A stretch of DNA of 64,000 nucleotides from Variovorax boronicumulans. GTDB taxonomy: Bacteria > Pseudomonadota > Gammaproteobacteria > Burkholderiales > Burkholderiaceae_C. Of this stretch, positions 8,630-15,864 are shown piece by piece (the first letter of the stretch is position 1; every line of letters begins with the position of its first letter). The notes under the pieces are model-generated. The model saw only the letters and a list, made by a program, of their open reading frames with translations. It had not been told where the DNA came from and did not search any database. A program made the position numbers and the translations under genes. Where the stretch lies: positions 232,583-296,582 of the forward strand of contig NZ_JARXVG010000009.1 of NCBI RefSeq assembly GCF_029892485.1, given 5' to 3'.

Positions 8630-9214
8630 TCAGAGCGCCGGCCCCAGTCCAATGGGCGCAGGCACGAGATTCACGATGCGCGTGAAGAGCGCGTTGTATT
8701 CGAGGTCGGGTACATGCCCGGTCATCGGGTCGCGGTTCTGGGCGAAGGCTTCGTCCAGATCGAGCCAGTCGTCCTCGGTCAGCACGCGCTCGGCCAGCGG
8801 CAGGATCTCGCGCTCTTCCAGCGCCATGTGGTTCAGGTAGAAATCGACGTACTCGGCAACCGTCCTCTCGAAGAGTTCGCGCCGCGATTCACCCAGCATC
8901 TCGAACGCGAGCAGCGCGTGCTCGACGTCGCGGATCCTGCGCTCGCCGCGGGCGTGGTCGCTGTCCAGCTTGTCCAGCAGGTCCCGCGAGATGGGCGTCC
9001 TGGCGCGCAGCTTGGGAAACAGCAGTTCGGTCTCCTTGCGGTGGTGGCGCTTCTCGGGAAACTCGTCCACGTAGAAGAGCATGGCGCGCAGTGTCGCGAA
9101 GTCGGGCAAGGTGCCCTTCTTGCGGTGCTGCTCGAGCAGCATGACGATGGAGCGGAGGATGGCCGCGAGCGCAGCGTGCTCCTGGCGAATGATGCGAACG
9201 GTGGCGTGGGTCAT
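8630..9214 (-). CDS. Hemerythrin-like four-helix (HHE) domain protein
   Basis: 194-aa cytosolic protein, all helical. Histidine and acidic residues expected for a di-iron HHE site appear in order: RQEHAAL near the N-terminus, EKRHHRKETELLFP, LDSDHARGE and NHMALEEREILPLAE. This is the hemerythrin pattern found in bacterial proteins that bind oxygen or nitric oxide or protect iron-sulfur centres. The start MTHATVR at 9214 has AGGAA upstream; an in-frame extension to 9280 would run through the promoter box. It is divergent from the usp gene at 9381, and each gene has its own Fnr/FixK-like box. Oxygen or NO ligand is not decidable here. Confidence 0.88.
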   Translation of the reverse strand: MTHATVRIIRQEHAALAAILRSIVMLLEQHRKKGTLPDFATLRAMLFYVDEFPEKRHHRKETELLFPKLRARTPISRDLLDKLDSDHARGERRIRDVEHALLAFEMLGESRRELFERTVAEYVDFYLNHMALEEREILPLAERVLTEDDWLDLDEAFAQNRDPMTGHVPDLEYNALFTRIVNLVPAPIGLGPAL

Positions 9215-9266
9215 GAATGTCTTCCTGTGCATGCCCGAAGGGTTGCGCTTTTGTGTGTGCGCAGGC

Positions 9267-9280
9267 TTGCTCCAGATCAA
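9267..9280 (-). promoter_or_regulatory. Fnr/FixK-like box for the hemerythrin gene
   Basis: TTGCTCCAGATCAA, centred about 60 bases before the hemerythrin start at 9214. It lies 40 bases from the box that serves the divergent usp gene, in the same intergenic region. Confidence 0.55.
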
Positions 9281-9306
9281 ACCCTGGCAATCGGCAGGCT
9301 TCGCAC

Positions 9307-9320
9307 TTGATCGAAATCAA
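9307..9320 (+). promoter_or_regulatory. Perfect Fnr/Anr-consensus box for usp
   Basis: TTGATCGAAATCAA matches TTGAT-N4-ATCAA exactly. It is centred about 67 bases before ATG 9381. With the box at -41.5 the transcript would start some 25 bases before the gene. Confidence 0.75.
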
Positions 9321-9380
9321 CTCTCGCTGCGTACCCGTGCGGATACTGGAACACCCCCTTCAACGCCACGGAGTCGTGCC

Positions 9381-9887
9381 ATGTACCAGCGAATTCTTGT
9401 TCCCATCGACGGCAGTTCCACGTCCAGCCGCGGGCTGGAGGAAGCCATTCAGTTGGCGAAGCTGACGGGCGGGCGCCTGCGCCTCGCGCACGTCATCGAC
9501 GAGTTGTCGTTCGCCCTCTCCATGGACGCCTACGCAGGCCTTGCCGGCAACTGGCTCGAAGAGTTGCGCGGCAATGCAGCGAAGCTGCTGGAGGCCGCGC
9601 GGGCCAAGGCAGCCGAGGCCGACGTCCAGGCCGACACCGTGCTGCTCGATCGCTTCAAGGGCACGGTGCACGAGCAGATCGCCGCGGAAGCCGAGGCCTC
9701 AAAGGCCGACCTGATCGTGATCGGCACCCACGGCCGCCGCGGCATCGGCCGCTGGGTGATGGGCAGCAGTGCGGAACACATCCTGCGCACCGCGCCCGTG
9801 CCGGTGTTGCTGGTGCGCGCACCCGAAAGCGCCAGGAACGAGCACGAGCGCTTCACGCTGCCGGGCGGGGAACTCGCCAGCCAGTGA
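9381..9887 (+). CDS. Universal stress protein (UspA family)
   Basis: 168 aa. It starts MYQRILVPIDGSSTSSRGLEEA and carries the nucleotide-binding end IGTHGRRGIGRWVMGSSAEHIL, followed by PVPVLLVRAPE. A short polar tail of about 20 residues follows the domain. The start at ATG 9381 has GGAG eight bases upstream; an open frame reaching back to 9081 belongs to the antisense of the hemerythrin gene. It stands alone on the plus strand, preceded by a perfect TTGAT-N4-ATCAA box. It is one of four usp genes in this window; sequence differences between them suggest old duplications rather than recent copies. Confidence 0.92.
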   Translation: MYQRILVPIDGSSTSSRGLEEAIQLAKLTGGRLRLAHVIDELSFALSMDAYAGLAGNWLEELRGNAAKLLEAARAKAAEADVQADTVLLDRFKGTVHEQIAAEAEASKADLIVIGTHGRRGIGRWVMGSSAEHILRTAPVPVLLVRAPESARNEHERFTLPGGELASQ

Positions 9888-10004
9888 GGCTTCGGAAGCC
9901 CGGGGCCGCGATGCGCGGGCGATCCGGGCGATGTCCACAGGGTCTGCCTCCAGACCGCTGTGCCTTTCTGTCGATCCTTCTCCAGCGGCCGCTGGCTGGC
10001 GGGC

Positions 10005-10235
10005 TCAGCCGTCCAGCGGCATGCCACCGCCCAGACGGCGGATCCACAGGTCCGTGAACTCGCGCTGCACGGCGCCGGTTGCGCGCTGCCAGCTGGTCAG
10101 CATTTCCCATTGCTGGCGCTGCACCAGGAACATGCGCCTGACGGCGTCCATCTGCCAATCCAGGGCGAATTGAAGGCAACCGGTGCCCAGGGGTGCCGGA
10201 TGCATCGGGGTGGGCGAAAAAGAATCGTCGGGCAT
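10005..10235 (-). CDS. 76-aa protein with amphipathic helices, unknown function
   Basis: Small protein with a Trp/Gln-rich helical core (LDWQMDAVRRMF, QRQQWEMLTSWQ, VQREFTDLWIRRLGG) and no signal peptide or cysteine cluster apart from one Cys. The pattern of amphipathic helices recalls phasin-like proteins that coat storage granules, but I cannot assign it to a family. ATG 10235 has GGAG at a normal distance, and a perfect TTGAT-N4-ATCAA box lies about 63 bases upstream, the same geometry as the recognised genes nearby. That makes it a likely real, oxygen-regulated gene although its product is unknown. Confidence 0.65.
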   Translation of the reverse strand: MPDDSFSPTPMHPAPLGTGCLQFALDWQMDAVRRMFLVQRQQWEMLTSWQRATGAVQREFTDLWIRRLGGGMPLDG

Positions 10236-10291
10236 GAGGGGTATCTCCGGGAATGTAAGGATCGATCCTAGGCACGCGTCGCCGGGACGGC

Positions 10292-10305
10292 TTGATGCAC
10301 ATCAA
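10292..10305 (-). promoter_or_regulatory. Perfect Fnr/Anr-consensus box upstream of 76-aa gene
   Basis: TTGATGCACATCAA, exact TTGAT-N4-ATCAA, centred about 63 bases before ATG 10235. The actP gene ends nearby at 10389, so this small gap holds the promoter of the following gene. Confidence 0.75.
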
Positions 10306-10388
10306 GCCACGCGCGGTTGCCGGTCTGTTGTGGGACTGCACGGTTCACCGGCCTTGATACAGCTGCCGGCGTTCCGGCAGCCGTGCAA

Positions 10389-12116
10389 TCAGTGCCCGTT
10401 TGCGCCATGCGCCCCGATGCCGGTCTCCGAGCGCACCTGCTGCGCGATGAAGCCGCCGCGGTCGACCTGGGCCCGGGCGCTGCGGTCCAGCACCGAGAAC
10501 AGCCAGATGCCCGCGAACGCGATGCTCATCGAGAACAGGCAAGGCGAGGTGTACGGAAACGGCGCCGAGCCCGCCGGGTAGCCGAAGGTGGCTTCCCATA
10601 CCGAAGGCGAAAGCACCGTCAACCCCACCGAAGACACCAGCCCGAGGAAGCCGCCGATCACCGCGCCGCGCGTGGTGCAGCCCTTCCAGAGCACCGACAT
10701 GAAGAGCACCGGGAAGTTGGCCGAAGCCGCGATCGCAAACGCCAGCGACACCATGAAGGCGATGTTCTGCTTCTCGAATACGATGCCCAGCACCACCGCC
10801 AGCGCACCGAGCGCCAGCGTTGTGATCTTGGACACGCGCAGCTCGGCCGCGCTGCCCGCATCGCCCTTCTTGATGACGGTGGCATACAGGTCGTGCGAGA
10901 CGGCCGACGCGCCCGACAACGTGAGGCCCGCCACCACCGCGAGGATGGTCGCGAAGGCCACCGCCGAGATGAAGCCCAGGAACACGTTGCCGCCCACCGC
11001 ATTGGCCAGGTGGATCGCCGCCATGTTGCCGCCGCCCTTGAGCACGCCCTTGGCGTCGAGGAAGTCGGGGTTCGTCAGCACGAAGGTGATGGCGCCGAAG
11101 CCGATGATGAAGGTCAGCAGGTAGAAGTAGCCGATCCAGCCCGTGGCCCACATGACCGACTTGCGCGCCTCCTTGGCGCTGGGCACGGTAAAGAAGCGCA
11201 TCAGGATGTGCGGGAGCCCGGCCGTGCCGAACATCAGCGCCATGCCGAAGGAAATGGCCGAGATCGGGTCCTTCACGAAGTTGCCCGGGCCCATGATCGA
11301 CTGCCCGATGCTCGCGGCCATCTGCGCCGTCTTGCCGTCCTTGAGTGCCAGGTCGGTCTTGACCTTGACCGCGCCCGCGAACATGGCCTCGGGGCTGAAG
11401 CCGAAGTGCCACAGCACCGAGACGGCCATGAAGCTCGCGCCGCCCAGCAGCAGGCCGGCCTTGATGATCTGAACCCAGGTGGTCGCGGTCATGCCGCCGA
11501 AGAGCACATAGACCATCATGAGCGAGCCCACGATGACCACCGCGATCCAGTATTCGAGGCCGAACAGCAGCTTGATCAGCTGCCCCGCCCCCACCATCTG
11601 CGCGATCAGGTAGAACGCCACCACCACCAGCGTGCCTGAGGCCGCGAAGATGCGCACCGGCGCCTGCTTGAAGCGGAAGGCCGCCACGTCGGCGAAGGTG
11701 AACTTGCCGAGGTTGCGCAGCCGCTCGGCCATGAGGAAGGTGATGACCGGCCAGCCCACGAGAAAGCCGATCGAATAGATCAGCCCGTCGTAGCCCGTGG
11801 CCATCACCGCAGCCGAGATGCCCAGGAACGATGCCGCCGACATGTAGTCGCCCGCAATGGCAAGCCCGTTCTGGAAGCCCGTGATGCCGCCGCCGGCCGT
11901 GTAGAAGTCGGATGCCGAGCGGGTACGCGCCGCTGCCCACTTGGTGATGAAGAGCGTGCCCACCACGAACAGCGAGAACATGCCGATCGCGGTCCAGTTG
12001 GTGGGCTGGCGCTGGAGCTGGCCCAGGTCCGCGCCCGCAGCGAGTGCAGCTGCCGAGGCAGCGCCCAGCGCAAGAAAGAGGACAACGGATCGCATGCGCA
12101 AGAGACCGGCGTTCAT
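10389..12116 (-). CDS. actP: Acetate/cation symporter ActP
   Basis: Sodium:solute symporter family permease, 575 aa, with a signal-like first segment (to about residue 25) and about 13 membrane spans. Family landmarks include the segment with FYTAGGGITGFQNGLAIAGDYMS cut by SAASFLG, the GWPVITFLMAERLRN loop and the HILMRFFTVP motif, all typical of ActP/YjcG acetate permeases. It imports acetate and other short carboxylates. ATG 12116 overlaps the TGA of the DUF485 gene (ATGA), the conserved yjcH-actP arrangement. The divergent neighbour is acetyl-CoA synthetase, which activates the imported acetate. A symmetrical TTGCG-N4-CGCAA dyad lies in the shared promoter region. Confidence 0.94.
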   Translation of the reverse strand: MNAGLLRMRSVVLFLALGAASAAALAAGADLGQLQRQPTNWTAIGMFSLFVVGTLFITKWAAARTRSASDFYTAGGGITGFQNGLAIAGDYMSAASFLGISAAVMATGYDGLIYSIGFLVGWPVITFLMAERLRNLGKFTFADVAAFRFKQAPVRIFAASGTLVVVAFYLIAQMVGAGQLIKLLFGLEYWIAVVIVGSLMMVYVLFGGMTATTWVQIIKAGLLLGGASFMAVSVLWHFGFSPEAMFAGAVKVKTDLALKDGKTAQMAASIGQSIMGPGNFVKDPISAISFGMALMFGTAGLPHILMRFFTVPSAKEARKSVMWATGWIGYFYLLTFIIGFGAITFVLTNPDFLDAKGVLKGGGNMAAIHLANAVGGNVFLGFISAVAFATILAVVAGLTLSGASAVSHDLYATVIKKGDAGSAAELRVSKITTLALGALAVVLGIVFEKQNIAFMVSLAFAIAASANFPVLFMSVLWKGCTTRGAVIGGFLGLVSSVGLTVLSPSVWEATFGYPAGSAPFPYTSPCLFSMSIAFAGIWLFSVLDRSARAQVDRGGFIAQQVRSETGIGAHGANGH

Positions 12117-12433
12117 GGCTTGCCCACCTTCTGCACGGCCTTCACCACGGCGTCGGAGAGGGTGTCGAACTCCGCATTCGCGCGGCGCACGTAGTAGCCC
12201 GTGATCGCGATGGTGAAAAGGATCACGCCGAAGCCCACCGGCATGCCCAGCGTCATGACGCCGTCGCCGATGCGCCGCGCGAGGAACTCCTTGTCGAAGG
12301 CCACCAGCAGCACGAAGCCGTAGTACACGACGAGCATGCACACGGCCAGCGTCCAGCCGAAGCGGTCGCGTCGGCGCCTGAGCTGCTTGTATTGCGGATG
12401 CGCGGCAATGCGCGCGACCAGATCGTCTTGCAT
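12113..12433 (-). CDS. DUF485 membrane protein, ActP partner (YjcH-like)
   Basis: 106 aa with two membrane spans (about residues 28-46 and 63-83) and a polar N-terminus (AAHPQYKQLRRRRDRFGW), the hallmark of DUF485 proteins such as YjcH. These are almost always encoded just before actP and are thought to assist the permease. Start 12433 has AGGAGA upstream. The stop overlaps the actP start codon, so the two are co-translated. Expression would come from the intergenic region shared with acs. Confidence 0.9.
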   Translation of the reverse strand: MQDDLVARIAAHPQYKQLRRRRDRFGWTLAVCMLVVYYGFVLLVAFDKEFLARRIGDGVMTLGMPVGFGVILFTIAITGYYVRRANAEFDTLSDAVVKAVQKVGKP

Positions 12434-12453
12434 GGAGTCTCCTGATGGGGGTA

Positions 12454-12467
12454 TCGAACGGGTTCGA
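12454..12467. promoter_or_regulatory. Inverted repeat in the actP-acs intergenic region
   Basis: TCGAACGGGTTCGA forms a perfect 6-2-6 dyad between the divergent DUF485-actP and acs genes. It is different in sequence from the Fnr/FixK-like dyad at 12500-12513 and may be an operator for another regulator. No known factor is assigned. Confidence 0.35.
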
Positions 12468-12499
12468 CCGGATTAGGAACGGCCCCACCGCGCAGAAGC

Positions 12500-12513
12500 T
12501 TGCGCTGGCGCAA
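12500..12513. promoter_or_regulatory. Symmetrical TTGCG-N4-CGCAA Fnr/FixK-like dyad between actP operon and acs
   Basis: TTGCGCTGGCGCAA is a perfect dyad, extended by one base pair each side (CTTGCG...CGCAAG, 12499-12514). It is centred about 62 bases before the acs ATG and 73 bases before the DUF485 ATG, the same distances as the TTGAT-type boxes in this window. TTGC-N6-GCAA is within the FixK consensus TTG[A/C]-N6-[T/G]CAA. Confidence 0.5.
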
Positions 12514-12568
12514 GGTTTTCTTCATCGCTGTCGGCAAGATCGCATCACCCTCACGAAAGACACGAGAC

Positions 12569-14545
12569 ATGAACGCACCCGACTTCCCATCTCGCCTTCC
12601 GGTCTACGCCCCGCCGGAGGCACTCGTCCGCACCGCCCACATCGCCGGCCGTGCCGCCTACGACGCCCTCGTGGCCGAAGCCGAGGCCGACTACGAGGGC
12701 TACTGGGCCCGTCTGGCGCGCGAATTCGTCGGCTGGAAAACGCCGTTCACGAAGGTGCTCGACAGCAGCGATGCCCCCTACCACCGCTGGTTCGAGGACG
12801 GCACCCTCAACGTGTCGTGGAACTGCCTGGACCGCCAGGTGGCCGCCGGCAAGGGCGACAAGGTGGCCATCGTCTTCGAGTCGGACGACGGCAAGGTCAC
12901 CCGCACCACCTACGCCCAGCTGCTCGCGCAGACCTGCCGCATGGCCAACGCGCTGAAGGCGCGCGGCGTGAAGAAAGGCGACCGCGTGGTCATCTACATG
13001 CCGATGTCGGTCGAAGGCGTGGTGGCCATGCAGGCCTGCGCGCGATTGGGGGCGATTCACTCGGTGGTGTTCGGCGGTTTCTCCGCGCATGCGCTGCGCG
13101 ACCGCATCGCGGACACCGGCGCCCAAGTGGTCATCACGGCAGACCAGCAGGTGCGCGCGGGCAAGCAGTTGCCGCTGAAGGCGATGGTCGACGAGGCGCT
13201 CGCGCTGGGCGGCTGCGAGGCGGTGACATCGGTGATCGTCTATCGCCGCACCGGCGCAGCCATTGCCTGGACACCGCGCGACCTGTGGATGCACGAGATC
13301 ACCGAGGCGCAGAAAGACAGCTGCGAACCCGAATGGGTGGGCGCCGAGCATCCGCTCTTCCTGCTCTACACCTCGGGCTCCACCGGCAAGCCCAAGGGCG
13401 TGCAGCACAGCAGCGGCGGCTACCTGCTGCACGCGGCGCTGAGCACGAAGTGGACCTTCGACATCCATGACGACGATGTGTTCTGGTGCACCGCCGACAT
13501 CGGCTGGGTCACCGGCCACACCTACATCGCCTACGGGCCGCTGGCCATCGGCGCGACCGAGGTGGTGTTCGAGGGCGTCCCCACCTTCCCCGACGCCGGG
13601 CGCTTCTGGCAGATGATCGAGCAGCATCAGGTCACGGTGTTCTATACCGCGCCCACGGCGATCCGCTCGCTCATCAAGGCGGCCGAAGGCAACTCGGCCA
13701 TCCACCCCGACCGCTACGACCTGCGCAGCCTGCGCGTGCTGGGCTCGGTCGGCGAACCGATCAATCCGGCCGCTTGGGAGTGGTATCGCAAGCACGTGGG
13801 CGGCGGCCGCTGCCCGGTGCTCGACACCTGGTGGCAGACCGAGACCGGTGGCCACATGATCACGCCGCTGCCGGGCGCCACCGACCTGGTGCCGGGCTCC
13901 TGCACCCTGCCCTTCCCCGGCATTGCCGCGGCCATCGTCGACGAGACCGGCAACGACCTGCCCAACGGCGAGAGCGGCCTGCTGGTCATCAAGAAGCCCT
14001 GGCCGAGCATGATCCGCGCGGTCTGGGGCGACGACGCGCGCTACCGTTCGAGCTACTACCCGCCGGAGCTGCGCGGCTGCTACCTGGCGGGCGACGGCGC
14101 GGCGCGCGATGCGGCCACGGGCTACTTCACCATCGGCGGGCGCATCGACGACGTGCTGAACGTCAGCGGCCACCGCATGGGCACGATGGAGATCGAATCG
14201 GCGCTCGTGGCCTGCACGGCGCTGGTGGCCGAGGCCGCGGTGGTGGGCCGGCCCGACGAGACCACGGGCGAGGCGATCTGCGCGTTCGTGGTGCTCAAGC
14301 AGCCACGCCCCGAGGGCGCGGAAGCGGTTCGCCTGGCGGCCGAGCTGCGCGCCTGGATCGGCAAGGAAATCGGCCCCATCGCCAAGCCCAAGGAGATCCG
14401 CTTCGCCGACAACCTGCCCAAGACGCGCAGCGGAAAGATCATGCGCCGCCTGCTGCGCTCGGTGGCCAAGGGCGAGGCGATCACGCAGGACGTGTCGACG
14501 CTGGAGAACCCGGCGATCCTCGATCAGTTGACCGAGGCGCACTGA
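12569..14545 (+). CDS. acs: Acetyl-CoA synthetase
   Basis: AMP-forming acetate:CoA ligase, 658 aa, full length. It converts acetate, ATP and CoA to acetyl-CoA, AMP and PPi in the cytosol. The adenylation signature YTSGSTGKPKG spans residues 267-277. WWQTETGG, with the Trp that narrows the acyl pocket to acetate, follows near residue 430. The hinge region is GRIDDVLNVSGHR, and the C-terminal RSGKIMRRLLR carries the lysine (about residue 623) acetylated in other Acs enzymes. Start 12569 is chosen at MNAPDF, matching the usual N-terminus. It is divergent from the acetate permease operon with a shared promoter region. A propionate-CoA ligase is less likely given length and motifs. Confidence 0.93.
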   Translation: MNAPDFPSRLPVYAPPEALVRTAHIAGRAAYDALVAEAEADYEGYWARLAREFVGWKTPFTKVLDSSDAPYHRWFEDGTLNVSWNCLDRQVAAGKGDKVAIVFESDDGKVTRTTYAQLLAQTCRMANALKARGVKKGDRVVIYMPMSVEGVVAMQACARLGAIHSVVFGGFSAHALRDRIADTGAQVVITADQQVRAGKQLPLKAMVDEALALGGCEAVTSVIVYRRTGAAIAWTPRDLWMHEITEAQKDSCEPEWVGAEHPLFLLYTSGSTGKPKGVQHSSGGYLLHAALSTKWTFDIHDDDVFWCTADIGWVTGHTYIAYGPLAIGATEVVFEGVPTFPDAGRFWQMIEQHQVTVFYTAPTAIRSLIKAAEGNSAIHPDRYDLRSLRVLGSVGEPINPAAWEWYRKHVGGGRCPVLDTWWQTETGGHMITPLPGATDLVPGSCTLPFPGIAAAIVDETGNDLPNGESGLLVIKKPWPSMIRAVWGDDARYRSSYYPPELRGCYLAGDGAARDAATGYFTIGGRIDDVLNVSGHRMGTMEIESALVACTALVAEAAVVGRPDETTGEAICAFVVLKQPRPEGAEAVRLAAELRAWIGKEIGPIAKPKEIRFADNLPKTRSGKIMRRLLRSVAKGEAITQDVSTLENPAILDQLTEAH

Positions 14546-14596
14546 ACCGGAACCCGTCCTGTTGAAACCCCTCCCCTAGCTCCAGAAAGAAAAACC

Positions 14597-14860
14597 ATGA
14601 ATCCGGACATCCAGCTCAGACACGATGTCTTCGCCCAACTCAACTGGGACCCGGCCGTCAACGCCTGCGACGTCGACGTGCAGGTGAAGAACGGCGTGGC
14701 GACCTTGCGCGGCGAGGTGGCCGACGAGGCCCAGCGCGAGGCCGCGGAACGCGCCGCGCGCCGCACCGACGGCCTGGCCACCCTGTTGAACAGGCTCATC
14801 GTCCGGCCGGCCCGGGCGAACGAATCTCGCGACCTCGACGTCCAGCGCTCATTCGCGTGA
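14597..14860 (+). CDS. Single BON-domain protein
   Basis: 87-aa cytosolic protein (no signal peptide). One BON domain fills most of it: the beta-alpha-beta pattern with VDVQVKNGVATLRGEV and a following ADEAQREAAERAARRTDG helix. BON domains bind phospholipid or act as interaction modules in stress proteins such as OsmY. It follows acs by 51 bases on the same strand and may be cotranscribed; AGAAAGA precedes the ATG. It resembles the first domain of the larger BON protein at 22860, whose N-terminus also starts with a QLR-DV-AELNW-P pattern. Confidence 0.85.
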   Translation: MNPDIQLRHDVFAQLNWDPAVNACDVDVQVKNGVATLRGEVADEAQREAAERAARRTDGLATLLNRLIVRPARANESRDLDVQRSFA

Positions 14861-14908
14861 ACAGGGTGGCGTCTGCGCCGGCTGCATTCGCTTGCGCGAG
14901 AGAACCAT

Positions 14909-14922
14909 TTGATACAGATCAA
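14909..14922 (+). promoter_or_regulatory. Perfect Fnr/Anr-consensus box upstream of the LuxR-type response regulator
   Basis: TTGATACAGATCAA, exact TTGAT-N4-ATCAA. It ends six bases before the first possible ATG (14928) but is centred 66 bases before the TTG codon at 14982, which supports the latter as the start. Confidence 0.75.
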
Positions 14923-14981
14923 GGTTCGTGCAGCGATGCATCGGAAGAATCGGATCTCCAACACCACCCAGGAGTCCGATC

Positions 14982-15773
14982 TTGGATACGACGCCACTCC
15001 AGCAGTCCCCACTGACCCGCGGCGCACCGCGATGGCTTGCAAAGATCGAAAGTGCTCACCTGAAGCCTGTCGATCGAACATCGGCGAATCCGTGGCCAGG
15101 CTTTCTGGCCGGCCAGGCGGAGAAGCCGGTCCGGGTGTTGCTGATCGACGAGGACGGCAATGCACGGCGCTCGATCGCCCATGAGTTGCTCGCCGACGCG
15201 CGCGTGTGCGTGGCCGGCGAGGCGGGCAATCTGCCGGAAGCGCGGCGCCTGCTGGCACAAGGCGAATTCGACGTGCTCATCCTCGACATCCGGCTCGGTG
15301 GCGGCAAGGGATTCGACCTGATCGACGTCGCCAGGCAGCACTGCAGTTCAGCCGAGGTCATCGTGCATTCGACGCTGGACGACGAGGTTCATGTCCGCCG
15401 TGCGTTCGCCGCGGGCGCATCGGGGTACCTGGACAAGAACTCCTGGTTCCAGAATTTCACGCAGGCCGTGTTGCAGGTCGTCAACGGCGGCGCCGCCGTC
15501 TCGCCCAATGTCACCCGGCACCTGCTCAGCCGGCTGGGGCCGGTCGCTCCCTGGCAACCGGCCGACGACGGCCCGCTCCGCAGGAAGCTTTCGGTGCGGG
15601 AGCGGGAAGTGCTGCTGCTCGTGGCCAAGGGCCACCTTACCCAGGACATCGCCCACCAGCTGTCCATCAGCGCACAGACCGTGTGCTCGCACATGAAGAA
15701 CATCTGCCGCAAGCTGCAGGTGCACACACGTGCGCACGCGGTGACCATGGCCACCAGCCTGGGCTTGCTATAG
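14982..15773 (+). CDS. NarL/FixJ-family response regulator
   Basis: Two-component DNA-binding regulator, 263 aa from the proposed TTG start. After a polar lead of about 50 residues comes the receiver: PVRVLLIDEDGNA, the phospho-acceptor Asp in VLILDIRLGG, and YLDKNSW with the conserved Lys. The C-terminal LuxR helix-turn-helix reads LSVREREVLLLVAKG and later ISAQTVCSHMKNICRKL. The TTG at 14982 has AGGAG seven bases upstream and sits the normal distance from the Fnr box; the ATG at 14928 would start almost inside that box. No kinase gene is adjacent, though the PAS-GAF hybrid kinase lies 4 kb downstream. The box at 15793-15806 follows its stop at once. Confidence 0.87.
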   Translation: MDTTPLQQSPLTRGAPRWLAKIESAHLKPVDRTSANPWPGFLAGQAEKPVRVLLIDEDGNARRSIAHELLADARVCVAGEAGNLPEARRLLAQGEFDVLILDIRLGGGKGFDLIDVARQHCSSAEVIVHSTLDDEVHVRRAFAAGASGYLDKNSWFQNFTQAVLQVVNGGAAVSPNVTRHLLSRLGPVAPWQPADDGPLRRKLSVREREVLLLVAKGHLTQDIAHQLSISAQTVCSHMKNICRKLQVHTRAHAVTMATSLGLL

Positions 15774-15792
15774 CCATGCCTTCGTCACCGGC

Positions 15793-15806
15793 TTGATCGC
15801 CATCAA
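15793..15806 (+). promoter_or_regulatory. Perfect Fnr/Anr-consensus box upstream of phosphoketolase
   Basis: TTGATCGCCATCAA, exact TTGAT-N4-ATCAA, centred about 65 bases before ATG 15865. Its TTG is in frame with the phosphoketolase gene but belongs to the regulatory site. Confidence 0.75.
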
Positions 15807-15864
15807 CCCCCGCGCGTGCCCGCATGCCCATACTGCAACGTCCACCCCCGAAAGCAGTCACTAC

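Noticed and set aside
9888..9900. Small hairpin GGCTT-CGG-AAGCC after the usp gene at 9381
   Set aside because: Five-pair stem with no U-run; too weak to call a terminator.
15793..15864. In-frame TTG extension of the phosphoketolase gene
   Set aside because: The TTG is the first half-site of a perfect Fnr box; the ATG at 15865 matches the family N-terminus.
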